Positions 1 through 10,716 of a DNA stretch of 64,000 nt are shown here, piece after piece. A program made the translations under genes and the position numbers. Position 1 is the stretch's first letter, and every line of letters starts with the position of its first letter. Source of the stretch: Elymus sibiricus. Taxonomy: Eukaryota > Streptophyta > Magnoliopsida > Poales > Poaceae. The DNA is taken from the NCBI GenBank assembly GCA_039707655.1, contig CM077666.1, positions 398,617,886 through 398,681,885 on the forward strand, written 5' to 3'. Under the pieces are notes generated by a model. It worked only from the letters and a program-made list of their open reading frames with translations. It had not been told where the DNA came from and searched no databases.

Positions 1-404
1 CATGGTTAAATCCACATTCACTTTGAAATGCTGGAAAAAAAATCCCATAAAAGAGGAAGATCCACACTGCTTACTTTAGTGGGTCCAATTATAATAACAC
101 ATTTTAATCAGATATATCTTTAAAGTGCTGAAGTTGCATAAGATTTACAACTTTTTTTTGAGGAATATTCCCAACCATAAGAAACTACAGTGCTATTTTC
201 AAACATATACATATCTAATAGGTATTACCTATTGTAGTATCTAGCTGCATACCTGCACGAGCAATTCAGCTAGTCGTATAGTAAAATGAAGGGCCTAGTA
301 AATGGTAAAGACTTGCTCGGAAATTATGAGGTCCTGCAAATCTTTTGTCTCTACGCACATAATATGAAGTGTAAGTGGATAAGCACCCACCAAAAATTTA
401 GCAA
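1..404. other. 3' flank of fibrillin gene
   Basis: This is AT-rich sequence downstream of the fibrillin stop codon on the minus strand. It should hold the 3' untranslated region and polyadenylation site. I see no open frame of note and no recognisable transposon end. Confidence 0.5.
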
Positions 405-3237
405 CTATCCGTTCCAAGAATATGGAGCACGCTCAACAACTAAATAGTCCCCCCTTATGTCCTTCGCTACACGGATTTCATCGTCCAAATAGACAGTATC
501 AAACCTGAAAATGAAGATAATGGAAAATATCATTGCAGGAAAGCGAAAGATTCTATTTGACATCGTTAACAGTAATATGCAGAGGGAAGGATCAAGGCCA
601 GTTTAACATTACATAAGTATTTAGCCTTTTGGTCTTCATTAGTAATTTAGCATGTGTATTGAGAATACCTGGTGCTCAAATAAATAAAAGGACCCAAAGG
701 GCAACATTAAACTTATCATTTTCTAGCTCACTGACAGAAGAGAACCAAGTTAAAGTTGATTAAGCTATTCTCCCATGTCCTATCTCCTAACAATATATAG
801 ACAAGGAAAGAAGGGCATGAAAACCGTTGATCTTACACATCTAGCTTCTAGTCTGAATATTATCACCTTGAATCCTCCCATATCTTACTCAGATACCCGT
901 GTCATTTAGATGAATAAATTGAGTTGTATTTGTAAAATTGCATGGATATATAAATATAGGCATAGCAGACTTGGATTCGGGCCAACCAAATCCTGTAATG
1001 TCTAGCCAATCTCCATTTCTCAAGTTAGTTGATTTGTCTAGCAACATGACAATACCATGTGAGACCGCTAATCATTTTCCCAATAAAGCATTCAGCCTTC
1101 CATGCCAAGATTCTTCCCCTCCTGTTCTTACGGAAAAATAATAATAATGAAGAATTGAAGACACCATTTACAAATCTGGTGGTGAGAAAGGCTCCCAAAT
1201 CACTGATCATTTGCTCAATCTCCTCTTATTTCTACGTAGGGACCTAACTGAATCTGGAAGTCAGAAACTGTGTCACCCCATCTTCCAAGAAGAAAAGAAA
1301 CAATCCTCCTTTTTATGGATCAACCACGGCGGATCTTTTATTGCCAAAGATTTCAAGAGGCTTGGCAAGGAGGTTTACACCAAACACGGAAAAAAGTTTA
1401 CAAGAGGTTGGTGTGAGGACGAGATAAACAATGTTAGACTTGAAAGTTATTCATTAGGCACGGAGGCTTAGAATATCTATGAAATTCCAATCGACTCATC
1501 TGATTCTTACTCATACAATTTTTCTCACAATTTCTTTCAGTGAAACGCAATTTAAGTCTTCTGATCTTAAGAGAGTGATTAAACTGAATCGCCAAGCTCT
1601 GTGCTAACATCTGTTTTTTTTTTACATGATTTTGTAAAGCTAATGTGAAGCAAACAAACTCTTGTGCACTCACCATCCTTTCCCAAATGGCGGAAAGGGA
1701 ACCTCCCAGTTGCCCCCCTTCAGCATAGCACGTGTAAACCTGCAAACAAAAACCGTCGATATAGCACCGTTCACGCCTTCAAATAGCAAGAATGCAGTTG
1801 TTAAACAAAAAGAAAGGGCAAAGACAGGAAAGGTCTCCTCCCCTTTCTCGCGCTACAGTGTTCGGGAGAGGCGAGCAGGAGAAATCTTCGTTCCCTCGCT
1901 CCGCCGCGGGCGAGCCCGTTGGCTCTCACCCCCTCCGCCGGCCGTTTTGGCGGCGGGAGGGTGCGGGATCCACGGAGCTCTGCTCGCGGTGTGTACATAG
2001 TAGGGATAGGTCTCCCGACGTCGGCGCTGTGAGGGTGGTGGTGGCGCTGTCTTGGATGAATAAGTGGCTTCGGCCCTCCCCTCCTCGGCGGCGATCTGTT
2101 GGTCGGCGGCGAGGGGCCGTTTGTCTTGGTGCCAAGCACGGTTGGAGTGGTGGCGGCTTCAATCGTAATTTGGATTTTGGTCCTCCTCCTTCGCCATCTC
2201 AGTGGCGAGGTCTCCGTCGCTACTGGGAAGGGTGTGAGGTTCTGTTCAGGAGCTCGCCGTCGGGATTTCGTCCTGGTGGTGCTGTTGGTTTGTTGCTGCT
2301 GTTCCCTACTTTGGTCTTCTTGCGAGCTGATCCGGCTTTGCTCGGAGATCTCGGCTCGACGGCCGGCACAGGTCGGGGCGTGCCCCCCACCGATTTGCCT
2401 TCCTCGTCGTCAGTGGCGAGCAGATTATGCGGTGACTTCAACGGGATTGACTACGGTCCCCTATCGTCCTGTGCGGGCTACTCAGCGGCTGCCCTCTTGC
2501 TCTTCGTCTTTCCTCGGGTCTCCGGCGATGCGATGGCGAGATGATGGGCGGCGGCGGATTTTCTGTTTTGGAAAATATCCTTTGGACAGATCTGTAATTT
2601 GTGCTTTCTCCAGGGTGTTTTCTGTAAGCTGGGACAGCTGTGCTGTATCTGGTAGTTTCCGGTGTGCTTCCTTTGTAATCCTTGCTTAATTAATCCAGAT
2701 ATAGTTTCCAAAAACAAAAAAAAAGAGGTCCTACCGAAAATTTACTCGCTGCGGTGGTTGGATCTCGATGCTGCCGTTCACGACGAACGCGCCAGAGGGC
2801 GGGAAGGTGATGACGTTGTTGAGGCTCCCACCTGGAACGTCGATGACCTGGAGCACGTCGCCGGCGGCGGTGCGGAAGGTGGGGGCGTTGCGCACGATGA
2901 AGAGCTGCTCCTGCTCGGTCGTCCACAGGAGGCGCCAGGTGCCGGAGAGCTTGGCGGCGTCCGATACGGTGTCGGCGCCTGGGGCGGAGGCAGCGAGGGC
3001 GTCTATGCAGGAGACGATGTCCGCGAGGCGGGACGGGTCGGACTGGGTTTCGAGGCCGCGGCCCTGGTCGGCGATGAGGCGGAGGAGCTCGGCCTTGGCC
3101 GGCGGCGGGCGGGCCGGGAAGAGGGCGCGGAGGAAGCCGACGGCGTGGGGCGCGGCGGGAGCGAGGCGGCGGTTGCCGCGCGGGCTCGGGGCGAAGATTT
3201 GCGCGGCCGTGTGGGTTTGGAAGAGTAGTGGCGCCAT
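405..3237 (-). CDS. Plastid fibrillin / plastid-lipid-associated protein (PAP), 3 exons
   Basis: Fibrillins bind lipids in chloroplasts (plastoglobules, thylakoids). I rebuilt three exons: 3237-2735, 1739-1674 and 504-405. They total 669 nt and give 222 aa, with GT-AG borders and phases that join correctly. The ATG at 3237 is chosen because the frame upstream has no ATG. Residues 1 to about 45 are rich in Ala, Pro and Arg, like a chloroplast transit peptide. The PAP/fibrillin domain follows: LSGTWRLLWTT (97-107), GDVLQVIDV (126-134), then GNWEVPFPPFGKGW (177-190) in exon 2, and VAKDIRGDYLVVERAPY (202-218) in exon 3. By recollection it is closest to the FBN6/PAP8 subgroup; length fits. A retroposon lies in intron 1, and a Tat retrotransposon sits 114 bp upstream of the ATG. 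No frameshift or stop is seen, so it looks functional at protein level. Confidence 0.9.
1838..2724 (+). mobile_element. GC-rich non-autonomous retroposon, copy A
   Basis: The sequence has a pyrimidine-rich, promoter-like GC-rich 5' part and ends in an A tract (2716-2724). It matches the minus-strand sequence at 26434-27345 at both ends, for example CAGGGTGTTTTCTG and TTAATCCAGATAT near the tail, while the middle differs. A poly(A) tail without LTRs points to LINE-mediated retroposition. It sits in intron 1 of the fibrillin gene, antisense to it. Long open frames inside it are a product of GC content; no reverse transcriptase is present. The 5' limit is approximate and I found no clear target duplication. 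Confidence 0.65.
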
Positions 3238-3350
3238 TGGCGAGGATTTGGTTTGGGTGGTGGAGAGTTTGGAGACGGCAGAGGGGAGCGAGCTCGCGCT
3301 CACGTACTCATGCTTGGGCTGGACTAATTACTTTAGAGCCCTTTCTTGTC

Positions 3351-3355
3351 ATATC
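3351..3355. repeat. Target site duplication ATATC (left) of Tat element
   Basis: ATATC directly precedes the TGTTGACAC start of the left LTR. The same five bases follow the right LTR at 13856-13860. This shows a single insertion event with both junctions preserved. Confidence 0.95.
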
Positions 3356-4980
3356 TGTTGACACACGAACACGTCACCGTGTACCCTCGACGCCGGGGGT
3401 GATGCATCGCAGCTCACGTCGAAGGAGGTTCGACCGGCAGCGCGATACGCAAGACAGCCGGCAGACGCTTTTGAAGACCCGAAACCCCACACGCCCGGGA
3501 GGGACCCCGTCAGGGAGTGCGGCGGCAATGGGCTGCCCTAGGTCGATTCGCTCACCCCTAGAGCCTCTGTACTCGCAGCTCTCCAGCACGAAGAACAACG
3601 AAGAACGAGAGAGAAAAACGATGGAGAGATAAAACGTAGATGAAAAAGTAGTATATTGATTGTTCGATTGTGTGTTCTTCAATCGGCCGTCACCCCCAAC
3701 ATATATAAGAGGCGGCTGGACTTCCCGTACAAGCAAAGGATTCATCTAGGCTTTTCTTACAAGAAAATTACATCAATTCACGTCCTAGAGTCCTAGTTCT
3801 GGCCCCGCTCGGATTCAGCCCGAATCTGGTCCAATCTTCTGTCTTGCTCCTTGCGTGGGCCGTGGAATCTGCACACGACCTCCGATGGAGATGGTCCAAA
3901 CACGAATTTTGTGCGCTTCGACGAGGCCAATAATCCGTATGTTGATCACTTTTCCAAATAAGGCGATCTTGAATACTCCACGGGGTCATCTTTAATTTCG
4001 AGTCGGACTCGGTTATGTAGCTGACTGGACCGTCCGACTCTTGTAGCGTCTCTGCAGGTCGTATACTATGTCGGATGATGATGACTCCAAAAGCAAAGTT
4101 GACCGTTTCGACGTTACGAACAACTTTCATGTTGAACACTTTTTCATCTGAGGCCATCTAGATAATTATTTGAGCCCATCTTCAGCTTCTGGTCGGATTT
4201 GACAGTTTCCACCCGGCAAGCTTTTCCTGGCAAGCTTTCCACCCCGGCAAGCTTCACCCCGGCAAGGTTTCCATCCCGGCAAGATTTCCCCGGCAAGCTT
4301 TCCACCCCGGCAAGCTTCACCCCGGCAAGGTTTCCATCCCGGCAAGCTTCACCCCGGCAAGGTTTCCATCCCGGCAAGCTTTCACACCCCGGCAAGGTTT
4401 CCATCCCGGCAAGATTTCCCCGGCAAGGTTTCTATCCCGGCAAGCTTTCTGGCTGTACCTTGCGGGTCTTATTTGTGGCAGTAAACGACCTCGGATGAAA
4501 TTGTGCCCAAAAGCAAAGTTGACCGTTTTGACGTTACGAACAACTTTCATGTTGAACGTTTTTCGATTCGAGGCCATCTTGAATGGCCAATTGCTCACGC
4601 ATTGCATCAGACACTCGCCAAGACGTGTCTGGTCTCCCGCGTCTTATGGCTGCATTCAGATAGCTCTAACTTTTGCATACGAACTCGGATTGAGACGATT
4701 TTTATATGAAAATCGACCGATTCGACGAGACGAAGACAATTCATGTATAAAGTTTTCTCATATGAGATCATCTTGAGGGCGTAATCAGCCGAATAGTGTT
4801 CTGGATACAAAATCCCAGTACTTCGAACACAACTTCGGCCTTAGAGATGAGATCGGATGGCTATGGCTCAAATATCAAAGTTTCTCCTTTTGACGATACG
4901 GAACTTTATCACTTTGAGCACTTTTCCATTTGAGGCCTTCTTAATTACGTTTTTGTCCATGCCAAAATCTGGTGTCAACA
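3356..4980 (-). repeat. 3' LTR of Tat element
   Basis: 1625 bp, starts TGTTGACAC and ends GGTGTCAACA on the plus strand. A TATATA-like box at 3701-3708 could serve minus-strand transcription. This LTR faces the fibrillin gene in the sense direction, with its edge 119 bp from the fibrillin ATG. Confidence 0.93.
4211..4448. repeat. Minisatellite in left LTR, CCCCGGCAAG-based
   Basis: About a dozen degenerate units of roughly 17-20 bp share the core CCCGGCAAG followed by CTTTCCA, CTTCA or GTTTCCAT. The same array occurs in the right LTR at 13085-13324 with only small differences, so it was present when the element inserted. Confidence 0.9.
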
Positions 4981-4996
4981 CATGCCCCCCTGTTTT
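4981..4996 (-). other. Polypurine tract of Tat element
   Basis: On the minus strand the sequence AAACAGGGGGGCATG directly precedes the 3' LTR start TGTTGACACC. This is the expected place and composition for the plus-strand primer of a retrotransposon. Confidence 0.75.
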
Positions 4997-5150
4997 TCGG
5001 CAAAGCTTGCATGCCGAAAAATAATTTGCACCATGTTTGTTCTAAGGACGATGTCAACACTCCATCGGCCATCTATATTTCTCAGGGCGATAATTATGTA
5101 TCGGCCATGTTTATGCTAAGGGCGATAATCATATATCGGCCATTGCCTAA

Positions 5151-6206
5151 CTAGGCTTCTTGCCACACACTCGGGTGGTACTTCTTCAGATATCTGCCAT
5201 TGAGAGCTCGAGGTAATAATACTCCTTGCATGGATTCCACTAAATATGAATTTCCAGGAACTATCCTTGGAATCCTAAAAGGACCTTCCTAGTTTGGAGA
5301 CCACTTCCCGAATTTTCTATCTTTAGAACCAATCGGCAGAATCACTTTCCACACAAGATCGCCAACCTGAAAATTCTTCAACTTGACCTTTTTATTGTAA
5401 GCTCTTGCTACCCTCAACTTGTCCCTCTCTATGGCTTTTAATGCAACCAAATGTTTATCGGCAACCTCATCAATATTGTCCATCATCAACTTATAAAAGT
5501 CCACTGCCGATAAATCATTCTGTTTAGCTATTCTCAAAGCATTCAAATTCACCTCCACCGGTAAAACGGCCTCTTGACCATATACGAGCTCATATGGAGT
5601 TACCTTCGTCGCACCATGCCTTGAGATTCTATGTGCCCACAAAGCCTCGGACAATAATTCATGCCATCTTCTTGGATTATCCTCAATTTTCTTCTTGATG
5701 AGCTTGATCAAAATTTTATTGCTAGACTCAGCTTGCCCATTGGCTTGAGCATAATACGGGGAGGAATTGAGCAACTTTATCTTATATGATTCGGCAAATT
5801 CTCTAACTTGATGTGACATGAAAGATGAACCTTGATCCGTAGTTAATGTTTGCGGAATGCCGAATCTATGAATAATGTGCTCACTTATGAATTGAATTAC
5901 CTCCGTATGCGTCATATTCTTGAGAGGTATTGCTTCAGACCACTTAGTGAAATAATCAGTTGCCACCAACACGACCCGATGCCCCTTTGAAGAAGAAGGA
6001 TGAATCTCTCCAATAAAGTCTAATCCCCAACCTCTAAAAGGCCACGGCTTGATAATAGGATGTAACATAGCAGCGGGAGCTAACTGAATATCACCAAACT
6101 TTTGACAAGCTTCACATCCTTTATAATACCTGAAGCAATCGTTGATCATCGTCGGCTAATAAAATCCAGCACGTCGTAATAACCACTTCATCTTGGGGGC
6201 CGACTA
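5151..6206 (-). pseudogene. Tat element integrase, interrupted by TAG codons
   Basis: The frame encodes a retroviral-type integrase core: GLDFIGEIHPSS with the first Asp, TTDQGSSF with the second Asp, and QANGQAESSNK with the Glu of the D,D-35-E triad. A C-terminal region follows (QVGDLVWKV, GRYLKKYHPS). In-frame TAG codons lie at 6204-6206, 6156-6158 and 5289-5291; the natural end is a TAG at 5151-5153. The frame is continuous with the RNase H segment upstream. All three interruptions are explained by C-to-T or G-to-A changes at Gln or Trp codons, typical of methylated, silenced elements. This is inferred from sense in the surrounding frame. Confidence 0.85.
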
Positions 6207-7421
6207 ATGAGTGCCGCAAATTCCTTCATGAACCTCTCCCATAGCAATTCTCGCTTGGTCTTTGTCCAAACACTTCAAGAGAACATCTTCAACCGTTCGG
6301 CGATAAAGACCATCGTCCCTCATTGTATATTTGAAAGCCATGCGCCGAACAGCCCTATCCACCCTTCCACTCGGATTGCACAAATAATCAATAATGGGCT
6401 CCCTCCAGTCATGATTTTCATCTGCACTAGATTTATTGTTAGTGACCAAATCAGTGGGCTCTGGTTCGGTCTCTCCTATGTTAGCAAGACAAGACATCGG
6501 CTTTAGAGAGATATGAAACATGCCATGATCGACATGATAGCCGGATGCTTGTTGTGCCAACTCGTTTGCTCTCCAATTATCATGTCTAGATATATGAGCA
6601 ATGCTAAAATGATCCAAAGTAGAAATTATATCTAGACATTTATCAAGATAAACATTAAGTGATTCGTCTAAACATTGAAAAACTTTGGATACTTGTTGTA
6701 CTACTAATAACGAATCACCAAAAGCCTCAATATGTGTAGCACCTATAGCAAGCAACATCTCTAAGCCGAATAACAATGCTTCATATTCGGCTTGATTATT
6801 TGTGCAAAAAAATTCTAAGCGGCATGAGGCTTCAAAAACAGCACCATGAGGAGATATATAAGCAATACCAACACCTTGGCCGTTGCTACAAACTGAACCA
6901 TCAAAATATAACCTCCATGGTACTAACGAGACAAGGTTTATATCAATATCTTGCTTGTCATTAATCTGATGCTCAACGATAAAATTAGCAACAATTTGGC
7001 CTTTCATGGATTTTAGAGATTCATAAGCCAAATCATACTCAATTAAAGCATAAGACCATTTACCAATTCTACCACTAAGAATTGGTCTATGCAACATGTA
7101 TTTAATGACATCGGTTTGACAAGCTACTATGCAAGCACTTGGTACTAGATAATGTCTCAATTTTGTGCAAGCATAGTATAAGCATAGGCATAATTTTTCA
7201 ATAAATGTATACCTTGTCTCGGCATCCAATAGGCGTCGGCTCAAATAAGTGATAGCATGCTCTTTTCCTTCGGTTTCTTGAGTCAAAACAGCTCCAATAA
7301 CGCCTTCCTCGGCTGCAATGTAAAGTCTAAAGGGCTCTCTATGCTTGGGCGCCTTCATCACCGGAGGAGTGCACAAATAATTCTTAATCATATCAAATGC
7401 TTCTTGCTGTTTTGCCCCCAA
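6204..7421 (-). pseudogene. Tat element RNase H and second (archaeal-type) RNase H
   Basis: The first half carries the classical Ty3 RNase H region (FRLYIAAEEGVIGAVLTQ and ITYLSRRLLDAE). The second half starts at WRLYFDGSVCSNGQGVGI and continues with NNQAEYEALLFGLEML and a FGDSLLVVQQV motif. This is the DG..., E, D pattern of the archaeal/plant-type RNase H that marks Tat elements. The segment is shifted in frame relative to the reverse transcriptase upstream, with at least two small indels near 7421-7450. It ends in the TAG at 6204. Confidence 0.85.
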
Positions 7422-7440
7422 GTAAAATCAACATCATTCT

Positions 7441-8565
7441 TCAACCGAAGGATATGAGTAATGCATCAACCTTCCCTGACAAATTAGCTATGAACCTCCT
7501 CAAATAATTGACCTTGCCAAGGAATTTTTGCATATCTCTCTTGCATGTTGGAGCCTCCACTTTTTGTATAGCTTCTATCTTTTTGGGATCAATCTCTATG
7601 CCATCTTCATGAATAATGAAACCCAAAAACTTACCAGCCGACACGCCAAACGCACACTTCAAAGGATTCATCTTCAGCCCATATTTCTTCATCCTCTCAA
7701 AAGTTAAACGCAAATCGGCTAAGTGAGATTTAAAAGCATCCGATTTGACAACAATATCATCAATATAGACTTCAAGTATAACACCGAGTAAATCATGAAA
7801 AATCAAATTCATAGCCCTTTGATATGTGGCGCCGGCATTCTTCAATCCAAAGGTCATCACTGTCCACTCAAATAATCCAAGGAAACCGGGGCACCGAAAA
7901 GCCGTTTTGGACATGTCCTCTTCGGCCATGAAAATTTGGTTGTACCCCGCATTGCCATCAAGAAAGCTAATAACCTTATGTCCAGAAGCATCATTAATAA
8001 GCATGTCGGCTATAGGCATAGGATACTCATCTTTGGGCGTAGCTCTATTCAAATCTCTGAAATCAATGCACACCCTCAACTTGCCGGAGCCTTTCTTTTC
8101 CACTGGCACAATATTAGAAATCCACTCGGCATACCTGCAAGGTCTAATAAAATTAGCTTTAAGCAAACGACCGATCTCTTCCTTGATCCGGTCATATATT
8201 TTTGGATTGAACTTCCTAGCCGATTGTTTATATGGTCTAAAACCGGCTTTTATAGGTAACCGATGCTCCACTAGCTCTCGGCTTAAACCTGGCATCTCAT
8301 GATATTCCCATGCAAAGCAACAAATATATTCTTTCAATAGCTCGATTAACTTGACTTTACAATCGGCTTTCAAATTTTTGTTTACATATGTCGGCCTAGG
8401 AATTGAGCCATCTCCAATATCTACTTCTTCTAATGGATCGGCCGATGTAAAACCTTGTCCAAGTTTATCCATATCACCTAACTCCTCTATAGACTCATAC
8501 ATATCGTTCCCATTGGACCGATATTCTGCAAGCCGCTTTTGTAACCACTCAGAGTTAGGATCCAT
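7441..8565 (-). pseudogene. Tat element reverse transcriptase
   Basis: Reverse transcriptase motifs are visible in order: RVCIDFRDLNRATPKDEYPMP, FLDGNAGYNQIFMAEED, TVMTFGLKNAGATYQRAM, and the catalytic YIDDIVVKS, followed by GFIIHEDGIEID and KFLGKVNYLRRFI. The frame ends in an early stop after the VDALL motif because of an indel. It begins with an ATG overlapping the end of the protease-bearing frame by 11 nt, in a different frame; this may be a decay indel rather than programmed frameshifting. Confidence 0.88.
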
Positions 8566-10716
8566 TCAAATACGTCATACCTTGGAGCCGATCTCCACCA
8601 ACCGGCTTTAAAGAAACGGGTACAAAACCACTCTTGGTGGCGCTGAGAAAGTCAAACTCTGATAAGTCCCGTCCCGTCAAGCAAGCAGCGTTGGGGTGTT
8701 GCCAATCCACCGGTGTATCGGCTAAAGCAATGCAAGCAGAATTATCCGCATGAACGATCTCCACTTCATCATCAACCCATTGAATTAAAAACTGGTGCAT
8801 AGTGGATGGCACACATTGGTTTGCATGAACCCAATCACGGCCTAGAATGACGTTGTAGTTACCTTGCACCTCGGCGACAAAGAATGCGGTAGCCAAAGTT
8901 TTGCTTCCAACCGTAAGCTCCACGTAAATCACACCTTTAGCTTCGGTTTTCTCTTTGCCTTCAAATCCATTGAGCACCATATTGGTCTTCATCAATCCTT
9001 CGTCAGGCAAACCCAATTTCTTGAAGACTGAATAGGGCATGAGATTCACCACAGCACCACCATCAACAAGCATTCGAGTAATTGGTGATCCATTGATATG
9101 GCCCCTGAGGTACAACGGTTTCAAGTGTGTCACTGGTTCTTTTGGCTTCTCAAATATTGCATTCTTAGGGCCAAAATCCAGCTGAGCCACCTCCCCTTCT
9201 TCATCTATAGCACGAAACTCAGCGGGCAAGTAAAACACCATGTTGATATCCATACCTTCATGCACCGGTGCAGGCTCACAATCCACCATATCTTCCTTCT
9301 CCTCGGGCGTGTCTATTGGTTCCGAAATTTGTTCGAGCAAAACGGAATCAATAGGCGCCGCGGATGATGTAATAACAGTGGCATCGTCCTCCTTTGGTGG
9401 TACAGGCACTGATGTGACAGATGTAGAAACTACCGCACTTTGTATGTGCTTAGGCACCCATACTTGTTCTGTAGGTACCATGGGCCGAATGTCATTGAAC
9501 CAGTTATCCCTTTGCTTTTCGGCCTCCTGTTCAGCCATCTCATGACTTCTCATCCTCTGTAGTTTTCTCTTTTGTGTTTTTGTCAGCCCTGGAGGACACC
9601 ACTTAGGTTGCATATATTTTGGATCTTTGGGCTTGGCTTTGCTCGTGCTAGCTTCATGACCATTAGCTGAGTGCTTTGGCGCGATAACAAGTATCGGTTC
9701 GGTAGGATTGTTACGCACAGTCGGCTGTTGTACGGCGAATGTTTCAGTACCCAAGATAAGTGAGCCGGCATCAACTTTTTCTTTGCCCTTTCCAGACTCA
9801 ACCGCTGCACTTGGTGATTTGGCACGCCACACCTGCTTGTTGATCCCTTCTTGATTATTCTGCATCAGCCGATTGACTCCATTGTTCAAACGGCCTCGTG
9901 TGGGATAAGAACGCCTCTCACGCATAGGTCTCCTTGGTTCTACCCATCCTGGATGAAAAGCATAAGGGGCCATTGGGGGCTGCCCCCATCCCCTATTGAA
10001 TCCTCCCATGTAGTATGGTGCATAGGGAGGTGGCGCCATCCACGGTCCCGGCGCCCATGACCCATATGGCCTTGTGTGATGCTGCAATTCTTGCCTCGGG
10101 GGTGATCTTGAGCGCTTCAAATTTGATGGCCGATTAGAGCTAGAACCGGCCGCTTGATTAGCATACTTGGACAACAACATATCAAAAGTTGGCTTGGCTC
10201 TCTTGCGCTGCACTTTGGCTTCATTCAGCTTCCACTTGCCAACTTCCGGACTCTTGGGCTTGACAAATTTAATACGAGTGTCTTGTTGCTCCTGTGGTTG
10301 CCCCCCAAGTGTAGGATTCTTGATGGTAATCTTGATTATCTCTCCACCATCGGGTTGCTTGTCAAGCACCACTTGCCTTCCCAAGATCTTGTCGCCATCT
10401 CTGTTTTTCCTAGGCTCACCAATGACAACATTAGTTTTATTAGCGGATTCGGCCACCTCCGGCCGAATGAGTAACTTTTCCCCCTCCAAATCCAGAGTAT
10501 TCAATGGGAAGGGCTGCTTATCCACTTGCATTTCAGAAAAGTTCAATCGTCCGTCATTAATGGCCGATTGTATCTGTCGTCGGAAAACATTGCAATCATT
10601 AGTTGCATGAGAAAAAGAATTATGATACTTGCAATAAGCACGCCGTTTCAGTTCTTCAAACGGTGGTAAAGTATGAGATATTCTAATAATCTTAGCTTGT
10701 AGCAAAGCATCAATAT
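8555..10716 (-). pseudogene. Tat element gag C-terminal part and aspartic protease
   Basis: The frame starts inside gag with the motif RRAYCKYHNSFSHATNDC, a Cys/His segment typical of Tat gag proteins. It continues through a long charged, Pro-rich linker. Near the end an aspartic protease is seen: MLVDGGAVVNLMP followed by YNVILGRDWVH. The catalytic motif reads DGG instead of the usual DSG or DTG, a variant common in this lineage. It is separated from the upstream gag frame by what looks like a one-base deletion near 10716. Confidence 0.82.

Noticed and set aside
1792..2544. 250-codon plus-strand frame in the fibrillin intron
   Set aside because: It lies in the GC-rich retroposon, has no domain, and the related copy B has a different middle. 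Low stop frequency follows from GC content.
4144..4607. Repetitive LPG/CRG-type peptide frames on the minus strand
   Set aside because: They are translations of the CCCCGGCAAG minisatellite in the LTR and recur in both LTRs. They are not a gene.
8555..8565. Programmed frameshift between protease and reverse transcriptase of the Tat element
   Set aside because: The 11-nt overlap might suggest it, but the same element has further indels and stops nearby, so a decay mutation is the simpler explanation.
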